Below are positions 32,653 to 43,117 of a stretch of DNA of 64,000 nucleotides, piece by piece. Made by a program: the position numbers and the translations under genes. Every line of letters begins with the position of its first letter. The first letter of the stretch is position 1. The stretch comes from Glebionis coronaria. Its lineage: Eukaryota > Streptophyta > Magnoliopsida > Asterales > Asteraceae. The notes beneath the pieces were generated by a model that saw only the letters and a program-made list of their open reading frames with translations, had not been told where the DNA came from and did not search any database. The stretch lies in assembly GCA_025667525.1 (NCBI GenBank), contig CM046882.1:20658488-20722487 (forward strand), read 5' to 3'.

Positions 32653-33093
32653 TTAGAGCAAGTCGGGGGTGAGCAATGGCTCTGAAGGTAGATAGGGACA
32701 GTATTCCTTCTTGCGAGTGGGATCGGCAGCGGCTGAATAAGGCATATGATCGGGGAAACACCAAGACTTATCATCAGTTATGTGGTGATCTGGTCCTCCG
32801 CACATACATGGCTCGGATGGTGAATAAGTCGGCGACTTTGGTCTCTGGGGAGAGTATATCTTGTAAGTGGGATCGGCAGCGTCGGGGAAAGACCAAGACT
32901 TATCATCATCATCAGTTATGTGGTGATGGTGCGTTTGTCCTCCGCACATACATGCGTCGGATGGTGAATAATGTGGTTTTGGTCTTTTGAACTGTTTCTT
33001 CTTTGACATCTTCTTCTTCTTTTGGATTCGCTTCTTCTTCTTTTGGATTCGCTTCTTCAAACCAGAACTAGAAAGGGCATCATTCTGATCCAT
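32653..33093 (-). CDS. Small Lys-rich protein with duplicated CMCGG/His modules (uncharacterised)
   Basis: 146 residues from an ATG at 33093. The N-terminus (residues 13-40) is almost purely basic (KKRIQKKKK twice, MSKKKQFKRPKP), a possible nuclear or nucleic-acid-binding tail. Two related modules follow: YSPSDACMCGGQTHHHH...DDKSWSFPD (residues 42-71) and YSPSEPCMCGGPDHHITDDKSWCFPD (90-115). Cys-x-Cys-Gly-Gly followed by His clusters could bind metal. A diverged copy is at 58343-58812 and a start-codon relic at 6060. An intact frame with modular internal repetition supports a real, lineage-specific gene, but no family is recognised. A Helitron starts 138 bp upstream of the ATG and may have cut off the promoter. 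Confidence 0.55.
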   Translation of the reverse strand: MDQNDALSSSGLKKRIQKKKKRIQKKKKMSKKKQFKRPKPHYSPSDACMCGGQTHHHHITDDDDKSWSFPDAADPTYKIYSPQRPKSPTYSPSEPCMCGGPDHHITDDKSWCFPDHMPYSAAADPTRKKEYCPYLPSEPLLTPDLL

Positions 33094-33299
33094 TGTTTTT
33101 TTTTAATCGATCGATCCAGGCGTATTTAGATTATGTTTTTTTTTTTTTTGTGATCTTACCCTTTTATACATATCTTTGTCGGTGGGCACACCCAAAAACG
33201 AACCGACTTTAGTTAGTTACCTAAAATTATATCCTTAATAAAAGAGGGGAAGCACGGTTCCCAATGAACAGTGCCCCCCTCACAACAAAAAACAATTTT

Positions 33300-36200
33300 A
33301 TAATCGCCCTCTCACACGCATCTCCCACAAACACACACACCTCACATCTCTCTCAAACTGCTATCTAGATCTTGGTTGTTGCCCCTTTGCCCCTTCGTGA
33401 GTCATTTCACCCATCATTAATGATAAGTTGCCCATTTGCCCTTTCGTGATTAAAAAACAACTTATTTCTCTGTGATTGTTGTAGTGGCTACAGAAACCAC
33501 ATAGATCTTGGCCGTTGATTGGTGTTATAATATGCATCTAAACTGCCGCGTGTGTTTTACTGTTGCCTCCATATATATACCCCAAGACCAAGAAAAATGA
33601 TCTGGGTTTCCATTATTTGTGGGTTGGTTGATCGTATGTCATGATTTTGGTGTTGGATATAACGATTGTTGGGATTTGGTTTCTAACTATGTACTTTGCT
33701 TCGGCGGTTGGTAAGTTTTTTGTATGATTTTTGTCTAATTATTAGATTCATAGTCATGTTCTTTGTTTTGGTAATCCAATGTTTTGATTGTTAACTAAAC
33801 ATCAGTGATTTTTGCTTCTGGTAATCCAAATTGTTTATTAGGGTTTGTGAACTTATAATTGTTACATGATTGTGACAACTATCAGTAAAGTGGCCCGAGG
33901 GTTTATGTGAATACCTTGAAAGTATGTCTCAGAAAACTAATTAGGCTTCATTGGGGGTTTCCCTTTTGTCATTCCAGACTTTTTTCGTTGTCGGGGTCGA
34001 TGGCAGGCGACGATAGTGACGTTCGTGTCTTTCGTTGTCGCTGTTGATCCAGGGCGACGATATGTAGGTCTGATTATGTCGTTTGGTTTTGTCCGGGCGC
34101 CATACATATGATTGGTGACGCCACCAAAAAGGTATTTAAACCCACTATTATGATTATCAGCGGTCCTATAAAGTGTAGTTGATATCCAGTTCCGATAATG
34201 TCATTTTATTTTGCCCAGGCAACCTTTTAAGGTTGCCGGGATACATATGATTGGTATCCTGGTCAGCAGTCCCGAATGTTTTGGCCCGTGTTTGTGCGGG
34301 TGACTCTTTATGCATTATTAATGTTCGTAAAGTTTATATGCTCATTTTAAAATAACAAGCTCAATTGTTTTTCCACCATTGATTGTTGTTCAGAAACAGA
34401 CATATATGGTTTAATGATGTGTGTGGATTACAGGCGATGATGACATTTCATTTTGGCATTACTATTGACCATGGTGAGTGAAAACGATCCGTGTCTTGGC
34501 GGGGCAGCACCACGAGCATGGTGTTTGCAGCCATGTCGGACCGGCTCCTCTTTTTTCCGTGAGCACTCGCCAATCTGAGCCTCTATATGACCACATAAGC
34601 AATCTAATAAACGAGGAAAATCACGGTTCCATACCTTCTGCTTTCGGGTTCGTTTTGGTAATTGTTTGTTCTGGATCATTTTGTTAAAATAAGCCGCCAC
34701 ACTGAATGACCTTATTTTTTGGGACATGTTTTTATGCTTTCTATTTGGGGACACATGTGGTTGCGGATTGTGATCAGTAAATGCGGCTGTGATGACCTTG
34801 AAACAGCCCCGGTAAACCTGAGACTCCACGGACCTTGGCGAGGCAATCTTTGAGGTTGCAGCCATGCCATGTGTCTCCGGTTACCCCGGAAGGACGTCCT
34901 GTCTGAGCCTACTAGAGTCCATGTTCGTGTCTGAGCTAAAGTTGCTTACATCTACATAATTTTTTGGTAGTTGATATATAATATCAGCTTATGAGACATA
35001 ATCCCAAAACTAAATGTTGGAAAGATTCTGAGCTCACTTCTTGGAAAGATTTATACCATCAGATGCAACTCAGGTTACGCCTTCTTGATTATTATTTAAA
35101 AAACAAAAGTAGCATAACAACGGTCGGATTAGACTGATTTTAGACTGATATTGTGATGGTACAGGTGGATCTTGCAGGTTCAGGAACTGTAGCAGTAGAT
35201 GCAGGTTAAAAACTGGATAAGGGTGCGTTTGCGAACGAACACTTTGTGGAGACCGTTAAACGAAGCCAACAAGTTGTTAGTTCAATCCACGGGTAACTTC
35301 ACCATCAATTTTATAGAAAAAAACCCGTTCTATTTTTCACTATGTGTTTGGTCGTACTGGCGTCTTGCTGTTGGGTTACGTCAGTTAGGTTTAGATTGAC
35401 CCTCCCAAACGTTTTTTTATCACTCATTATTCCACTTTAATAAGTTTAGTGAACTTTAACCAAAAGAATAGCATTTCAAGTTATATCCCAGTTTATATAC
35501 TTATATCAGCCACAAACAAAGTCTGTTATCCAAATAGCGAAGTTACACATCCTTATGAGAAGTTAGACATCCTTCTCATTAGTGGCTCCGCCCATGGCTA
35601 TAATTCGTTAACGGGACAAGTTTGTGGAGTCTGTATAATGTAGTGAGTTTGTAAGTTTGCCTTGCAAAAAAAAAGTGAGTGTTTGTTTATCCCAACTTTA
35701 AACACCATAACCGCATAACAACATCTCACGGACAATGATTTCAAACAGATGTACCAAATTATGCGACACTTTTTTTTCCCGTAAGTCTTTGTACTTCTAA
35801 AAGGTGTTTCGTGTAGAAAATGCAATGACTTTTGGGGTTTTGGGTTAAGCTTAATTGAAAGATTTTATGGTTTTTAGCCTATCGACTTATGTGGTCAATA
35901 AGCTCTTTTAGATAGGTACCTCAAACGTAGTTTATTTGGGAAATAAACTGTTTGGATATTTAAAAAACTTGCTGCCTTTTAAGAATGGAATTGTCCAGTA
36001 AACTGCTTAACAAAGCTTACCAGGATGCACAAAAACCTGAATTGGCTCCCTTATGACAGTACGTTCCTTTTAGAGGAATCCTTTATATACCATTTCCCTA
36101 TATTTATATATGTTGAAGCAATAGTAGTACCAAAATAGGTTTGTGATAAATCTGATACAGAATCCATATAAAATTATAGTATAAAGTAATTTTTTTTCTT

Positions 36201-36339
36201 AAATAAAGGGAAGTATTCTGTAATGAATGAACAATAATAATGTAAATATTTGGAACTTGGAAAAGGTCGATATGTATGTTTGAAGTAGTATAACAGCTAC
36301 TGATTCACACGCATCAATAACGTCATGTTATTATTACAG
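33300..36339. other. Helitron interior, no recognised gene
   Basis: Contains CG-rich patches with repeated phrases (ATACATATGATTGGT at 34105 and 34250; GACGATA at 34013 and 34053), possibly from another captured gene. Frames at 34428-34865 (minus) and 35199-35399 (plus) have no recognisable motif. Confidence 0.4.
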
Positions 36340-36697
36340 GATATGTAGCTGTTGTAGGCAAACCAAATGTTGGAAAAAGTACACTTTCAAATCAAATGAT
36401 TGGACAAAAGCTCTCTATTGTAACAGATAAACCTCAAACGACAAGACATCGTATTCTTGGTATATCGTCTGTATCAGGTTTGGTTTTTGCCATGTCCATC
36501 GAGTTCGCCGATATTCTGAATAATTTGCATCCTAAAGTTTTTGTATTTCATTTCAGATGATACTATATGATACACCTGGTGTTATCAACAAGAAAATGCA
36601 CAAATTGGACTCAATGATCATGAATAATGTTCGTAGTGCTACAGTTAATGCCGACTGTGTGTTGGTAGTTGTCGATGCGTGCAAGACACCTCAAACT
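36340..36697 (+). pseudogene. ERA-type GTPase gene fragment, two exons, captured by the Helitron
   Basis: Exon a (36340-36470, acceptor TTATTACAG) encodes [19 protein letters not shown] with the G1 P-loop GKPNVGKST, and [12 protein letters not shown], the G2 region. Exon b (36557-36697, after TTTCATTTCAG) encodes [18 protein letters not shown] with the G3 DTPG, and CVLVVVDACKTPQT. Both junctions are phase 0 with donors TCT|GTATCA and ACT|GTAATG. This is the N-terminal half of the GTP-binding domain of plant organellar ERA, which acts in 30S ribosome assembly. A few residues expected before MILYDTPG are absent, and the G4/G5 motifs and KH domain are missing, so it cannot make a working GTPase. 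Confidence 0.85.
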
Positions 36698-36876
36698 GTA
36701 ATGTCAGACTTTAAAGAGAGATTCGTGTATGTAACTTATTATCTATCATTTGTTTTAACAGACTTTGTTTGTAGTATCGATAACGAAGACTCGCTGTAAC
36801 GAAGCGCGGGTCAGAATTTTCCCATACAAACAGCGAAAATAAACTTACCGCAGCGAAGCGCGGGCACCTTACCTAG
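36698..36876 (+). other. Helitron 3' end with terminal hairpin
   Basis: GAAGCGCGGG occurs twice (36799 and 36854). The second is part of CCGCAGCGAAGCGCGGG, a stem-loop ahead of the terminal CTAG. Confidence 0.6.
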
Positions 36877-37099
36877 TATTTATAATTTATCACCTGATTC
36901 TTCTTTCGGCCCATTTGCTCACTTAAAGAATAATGTTTCGGCCCATTTAAGAAAAAAAAGATCGTATTTGGTTATACTATGTCAGTTACATAATCCATCA
37001 AAGTGTATTTAAAATGCAAAATAACAGATAGTTTTGTTTTCAGAATTAGATAAAAAAAATTTGAACGGCGGAGATTTATTTCAAACACATACTAGTAAG
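36877..37099. repeat. Duplicated host segment, unit 2, resumed after the Helitron
   Basis: TTTATCACCTGATTCTTC and CGGCCCATTTAAGAAAAAAA match 6235-6460 closely and 58977-59045 weakly. No gene. Confidence 0.7.
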
Positions 37100-39530
37100 A
37101 AGCTAGCATGAACAAATTAAAAAAAATATTACAATTAATAGCAAAGAATGCTACACCAATCAACCCAAGAAAACCTCGTCAAATATATTCATCGTGTTAA
37201 CCTTAACCACCTTAAAAACAAGTCAGTTTTGAGCCTTCCATGTCCACCATATAGCACATAGAACCACAACATCGAAAAAAGAAATTGCCTTCTCACCCAA
37301 ATCCAAATCACCATTATCGACCATTTCAAGAAAATTCAAGGCGCTATCTAGAGGGATCACATAGAGGGATCACATCTAAGCCGATGGATCACATTCAAGG
37401 AGCAAGATTATGCCAACTAAGCTTAGAAACTAAACTCCTTAACAACTTGGAATCAATAGTTACCCTTAAAGCAAAACCAGAGATCTAATCGGATAAATGC
37501 AGAGACTAACGCCAAGAATCTTGATTCGGAGAAGAGACAATACCCGAAATTTCATGTTTAGGATTATTAAATTCACCTTCTTCCCTACCTGAACTGATTG
37601 GCGTGCGCCATGTTCAAATAGCCTGCGAATGACAAGAATCTAACCCCGTCGGCTTTTGATGAACGTAACAACTTTGGTTTGTTTCTAAAGCAAAAAGGCG
37701 CACATATTTTTCAGAAATGGACATGTTACCAATTCAAATTTCTATCCAAAATCTTGTATCGTCACATAAGCCAATCTTTTTGTAAAATGAAGATGAAAAG
37801 GGTATATCCATTTGTTCCAATTCATTCTCGATCGAAACTATCTCTCCCCACGAACCAGGCGAGCTAACATTACTATCAACACCTAAATTCCCATTTGAAG
37901 CATGAAATGAACAAACGACATGCTTCCATAGGGATTTTTTTCGGTTTTGAAGTGTCAAAACTAGTTAGGCAAAAGAGATCAATGCATAGCTTTCAAACTT
38001 TTAATATTTATCCCACCAAATTCAAAAGACGATAGAACTCTATCCCATGCAATCCAAGAGATTTTACGGAAATCACCGAGATCTCCACCAAAAATATCGT
38101 CTCCTAATACCTTCCAAGACATTGATTACTTTCAACGGGGCTTTAAAAAGAGAAAAATAGTATAAAGGAAGACTTCCTAACACATATTTGACTAAAGTTA
38201 ACTGGCATCCGAATGAAACATTTTTTGCTTTCCAAGAAGATAACATGTCCCTGAAACTATAAATAATGGGTTGCCAATGAAAAATTCTCGATATTGAGGC
38301 TCCAAAATGAAGGCCTAAATAAGAGAAAGGAAAATATGAAGGCCACAAACAAGTTTTCTACCTAAGGCTAAAACTTCAATCTCCGAAACCCTAACACCAA
38401 AAAGTTTGCTTTTTTTTCAAGTTAATTTTCAGCCAGGAAGAAAGATAAACATCTAAGGATGCAGATCAAGTTTTGGGCATTATCTTGTAACCATCCGCCC
38501 ATAAAAATAACATCATCGGCGAACTGAAGATTAGAAAAAGAAACTCCGAAATTAGGAATTTCAATACTATTAAATCTACCTTTACTCATAGCTTCTTACA
38601 TAGCAACATGCAAACCTTCAACCACGATAATGAACAAAAATGGTGATAAGGGGTCACCTTGTGTAACCCTCTTTTTAACTGAAGTTCCTTAGTCCAAGAG
38701 CCATTTACTAAAACTGAGGTGGAATCCGAATTTAAACACCCTCGAATCTATTTTCGTCAAATAGCACCAAAACCCATTTGAAGCATCATATAATCAAGGA
38801 AATCCCAATTTATAGAGTTAAATTCTTTCTCAAAGTCAACTTTAAAGATTAAACATTTTTGTTTTTCTTTTTAACCCATGAAATGACTTCATTTAAAATC
38901 AAAAGACAATCAAGAATATGCCTACCTTCCTCATAAGCAGTCTGAACCTCATTAATTACTAAAAATATCATTGTGTTCATTCTCATTGCTAATATTTTAA
39001 AAATGATCTTATAAAAACACCCAATGAGGCTAATAGGCCTATAATCAACAAGTAATATAGGATCACAAACCTTATGAATGAGGGAGATAAATGAAGAATT
39101 ATACCCCTTTATGATTAGTCCAAGTTTTAAGAAAATGCATCACGAATTAGTGGTATTAGAACAAAGCAATTCTCAAAATTTATTGATAAAATTAAAGGTA
39201 AAACCATCGAAACCTGGAGATTTGTCATTACCACATTCACACACCGCAATCTTTATTTCCTCTAGAGAAAAAGGAGACTCCAATGACGAACACTGAGAAT
39301 CCGAAAGTTTCTTGAAAAGATTGCTCACCAAGGCAGGTCTAGAAAAAGATATTTCCCCGAACTTAGAAGAGAAAAAATAATCAAAAACCTCATTTTTAAT
39401 TAGAGAAGGACTTGTGACCTACAAACCATCAATCTGAAGACCGTGAAGACGATTCCGCCTCATTGTACCATTAATGCAGCCATGAAATAAGTTTAGAGTT
39501 TTCACCTCCTACTCTTTTAAAACCGTATCG
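37100..39530 (-). pseudogene. LINE copy 2 (duplicate of the split LINE), broken but uninterrupted
   Basis: It matches 6480-7212 joined to 28977-30845 in order and orientation. The RT-zinc-binding part is around 37,300-37,500 but lacks about 130 bp that are present in copy 1. The thumb region (38348-38073: YLGLHFGASISRIFHWQP, LTLVKYVLGSLPLYYFSLFKAPL) is better kept here than in copy 1. At 37,677-37,690 the sequence reads GGTTTGTTTCTAAAGC, the site without the carrier element. Confidence 0.8.
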
Positions 39531-40959
39531 AACAGAAAATCGATTTTAAAAAACACACGAACCGAAAATCGAATCAAATTAAACGAGCATAACTAAACCG
39601 AACCAGATATTTAATTTTCGTGTCTTTAACACGAAACCAAACTGAGAAGACCAACATAAATATACAAAAGTGAAACCAAACCGAAAATGATCAGCTCAGT
39701 TTTGATGTGTATAGTTCGGCTCGACTTGTTAATACAGTTCGGTTTTCTGTTAATTTTGCTCAAAATTAATACTAACTTAATAATAATGCGATGTTAATCT
39801 AAATCTCTTGTGCAAGAGGAACATTTGATCCATTTAAATATCTTATCTAGCATATTTAAAACTTATAAATATATGTTTTGAGATATTTAGTTGGACTTTT
39901 TTTTGAACGACTAGTTAGTTGTTAGTGATTCGAGCTTGCAATGACATCCAATTAGGTAGTATGCAAGCCTCAAAATTAGATGATAGCAATCGAGTGTGAA
40001 ACTTAAAGATGATATGAAATAACAATTTATTATATGTCGACATATTTCGTTAAAAAAATTAATATGTATTATATAGACATATGTCAAAACCATCGATACG
40101 AATTTAATTTTATATACATAAATTTTTATAAGATTACTAATTCAGTGTTTTAACGCTTGGGTTGATCGAATTGGTTGAACTGTAGCTTAATCGAGTGATC
40201 GAATCTCGATTTTAAACAAAAAACCCGTTTCACTGAACCAGTTGAAAACCAGTTTTTACAACATTGGTTACACCGACTCACACGCTATACCGGTGGCTTT
40301 TGTGTCCTCATTGGGTTAATTAAATTCGTCACGGGCTTCTTCTTTTCTATGTTTTATTTTGTGGATTAATTACAAACAAATGTATTATATTTGTCATCTT
40401 TTTTTCCCACTTTGTATGAAACTATTTTTTGTTATTGTATAAGTCTAAAACGAGCGATTGTGTGTATTTTATAACTATTTTGCGGTACAAAATAACTATG
40501 TTACTCGTAAAAATTTGGCAAAAGTAAAGGTAATTGTCATAAAATACACATAATCAGACATTTTTAGATGTAGACTCCATACAACAGATAAAATATAATT
40601 GTTTATATACAAAGATAAAGTGATGAATATAATATATTTATTTGTTATTAATCATATTGTAAAAAGTTTTTTTCGTCTTATTATTGCTATCAAGTTAAAT
40701 TCAAAATTAAGATTTGATCTTTTTTTTTCCTTTTCATATAGAGAATTTAGAAACAAAAACATTTATTTCCATATTCAGTCATATGATTGACATCATTTTG
40801 AAAAGTTTTAACATGAAAGAAACCATATTCCTATATCTCCACAAAAGTTATACAAACAAACTCAACAAAGTGTAACTATTGTCCAACCTTTCTCGCAACA
40901 CCCAAATCAGTGTCCAAAATACATTACCATTTGCAAGTTTTTTCTCAAATTTGTAGCGA
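39531..40959. other. Intergenic, part of the duplicated host segment
   Basis: No gene. From about 40,780 the sequence (CATATTCCTATATCTCCACAAAAG, AAACTCAACAAAGTGTAACTA, ATCAGTGTCCAAAATA) is matched in unit 3 at 59,835-59,870 and 60,390-60,470. Unit 3 carries a MITE in between. Confidence 0.5.
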
Positions 40960-41624
40960 TTGTGTTTTGCAATAGTAATGATTTTCATTAAATGGCATTT
41001 TTTGGGAAGTTTCTGATTTACACACTCTATAAAATGATTGACGCACTCATAATATCTGTGCATTAACATTCTTACCCTTTCATTAAGTAGTGTGGACAAC
41101 TTTTGACACAAGTATTAAAAGTAAAAATGTTGAAGGTCCACGAAACTTGTGCAAACATCGAATCAACAAGATCTATGAAGAATATTTGCACAATTAAACC
41201 AATTGACTAACTAATAACACAAGCTTGTACTTCTCATCGTATGTATATCTTATTAATAATGAATCAACATATATACAAGACTTGCCCGGTTGTTTGCGGA
41301 ACAACAACCGGGCGATGAATGACAAACTACACTCACATATTCATAGCTAGCTAAGCATATGTAACCATGGGAGGATGAAACCCCTATCCACTAAAGTGTT
41401 AAATGTTTGTTTCTGTGGGTAAGAAATATGAGCCTATTATATTACAAGGACCACATATATATAGTGGGGTTTGAAGCTTCCTTGAGAAGCTTTAACTAAA
41501 ATACAAGTAACCACCTTGTAGTCTTCCACTAATACTTTAGACAGACACTTCTTCAAGTCTTCTAACATCTTCAGGTCTTGTAATCAGTAATAGTCTTGAG
41601 GAGTTAGCAAGCTATTATGTCATC
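40960..41624. repeat. 665-bp direct repeat, left copy
   Basis: Matches 45468-46132 over its full length with no net indel. It begins in host flank (TGTGTTTTGCAATAGTAATG) and runs into an LTR-like sequence (from TGTTGAAGG at 41128). It is cut off at CATC. An ORF in its first part (40848-41111, minus) is not supported by the paralogue at 60.4 kb. Confidence 0.9.
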
Positions 41625-41654
41625 TTCAGGTCTTGTAATCAGTAATAGTCTTGA
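41621..41654. repeat. 34-bp template-switch scar
   Basis: The 34 bases at 41566-41599 (starting CATCTTCAGGTCTTGTAATC) are repeated exactly at 41621-41654, joining the left 665-bp repeat to foreign sequence. The shared CATC at the break is a likely microhomology. Confidence 0.9.
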
Positions 41655-43117
41655 CGCGATTAATCCTTTCCTTAATCTTATACAACCACTTGCAGCTTAC
41701 CAGCTTCTGACCATGTGGTTGATCGACCAGCTCCCAAGTATGATTCTTCTTTAAAGAACTCATTTCTTCCTCCATAGCACGAACCCACTCATCCTTTTCA
41801 GATGAATTAATCGCGTCCTGGAATGTGACTGGTTCATGTGTATTTTCTTCCTCAGCAATAGCAAATGCATAAGCCGTAATATCATCTTCTTCCCTAGATC
41901 CCGATGGACTAGACAATGATATATTACCTTCATTCCTATACCGCGCAGGTACAGTAATTGTTCTCTTAGCTCTATCCCGCACGAGAACATAGTTGTCCAG
42001 ATTATGTTGTTGAGGCCTTGCATCTTCTGCATCTTCAACTTGATCCCCATATTCATCCCCTGGATTTACCCTAGTATGAGGATCCATTGTTGGTTCGACC
42101 CGACTTCCTTGAAGTTCCACCTCAAACTTAATTTCCTTCCCAGAATCTGCAGTACCAGCACCCTTGAGAGTATCCTTATACATAAATCTCTCATTAAAGA
42201 CCACATCCCTGCTTATGATTATCTTCGGTTTAACATCATCCAACCTCCATAATCTGTATCCCTTCACACCTTCAGGATACCCTAGGAATATGCGTTTTAT
42301 AGCTCTAGGCTTGAGCTTCCCCTGATTCACGTGTGAATAAGCAACGCAACCAAATATCCTCAACATCTCGTAATTCGATGGATGTCCTGACCATAAATAC
42401 ATAGGTGTCTTCTTCTCCAATGATGTAGATGGATACCTATTGATCAGATATGCTTCCATCACCGTTGCTTCTGTCCAGAATGACTCTGGCAAACCAGACT
42501 GAATCAGTAAACACCTAACCTTGTCCAAGAGCGTCCTGTTCATTCGATCAGCTAGACCATTCTGTTGTGGAGTTCTAGCAACCGTCAAATGTCTTGCTAC
42601 CCCGCTCTCCTTGCACAAGCTATTAAACTCCTGATTACAAAACTCCAAACCATTATCCGTTCGAAGTTTCTTCAGTTTTCTACCTGTCTGGTTTTCTACC
42701 AACTACTTCCACTCCTTGAACTTGTTGAATGCCTCGCTTTTGTGTCTAAGAAAATACACCCAAACCCTCCTCGAATAATCATCAACAATCGATAAGAAGT
42801 ACCGGCAGCCACTCATCGATTCCACCCGAGAAGGACCCCAGAGATCCGCATGGACATAGTCTACAACTCCCTATGTTGTGTGCTGACCTCGACCAAAACT
42901 TACCCTGGTCGATTTTCCAAGAACACAATTTTCACAGAATTCGAGTTTACCTAGACTTTTATTCCCCAACACCCCTCTTCTTTTGAGTTCATTCAAGCCT
43001 TCTTCACTAATGTGACCCAGGCGTTTATGCCACACCTGCGCAAGACTTTCCTTTTCTTCTATACCAACACTAGCTTCACCTGATTCAGCCAAGCCATCTA
43101 AGGAGTACACACAATAC
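41655..43117 (-). pseudogene. Tork-like copia pol fragment, copy A (GAG-pre-integrase, integrase, linker)
   Basis: Minus strand from 43110: WHKRLGHISEEGLNELKRR and CENCVLG of the GAG-pre-integrase HHCC region, a stretch with a stop, then integrase RTDNGLEFCNQEF, TPQQNGLADRMNRTLLDK and the C-terminal region up to DEWVRAMEEEMSSLKKNHTWELV (42702-41626). It stops just before RT, at the scar. It is nearly the same as 50,546-51,999 in copy B, where RT and RNase H follow. The joining sequence upstream (43118) is also shared, so the chimera existed before duplication. Confidence 0.85.

Larger units (their letters stand above)
33232..36876 (+). mobile_element. Non-autonomous Helitron, 3.6 kb, carrying gene fragments
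   Basis: It starts TCCTTAATAAAAGAGGGG after an A (33231) and ends ACCTTACCTAG before a T (36877): TC...CTAG ends, insertion between A and T and no target duplication fit a Helitron. A short hairpin CCGC/GCGG (36848-36863) lies 9 nt before CTAG. The flanks rejoin to match the uninterrupted unit 1 sequence (GTTACCTAAAATATTTATCACC, 6220-6245). No Rep/helicase is seen. It carries ERA GTPase exons in the same orientation as its ends. Confidence 0.75.

Noticed and set aside
34428..34865. 145-codon ORF on the minus strand in the Helitron
   Set aside because: No recognisable domain or biased composition, and no splice context; it could be chance or a captured scrap, so it is not called as a gene.
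40848..41111. 87-codon minus ORF, with a partial repeat at 45398-45619
   Set aside because: It repeats only because of the 665-bp duplication; the paralogue at 60.4 kb does not keep the frame.
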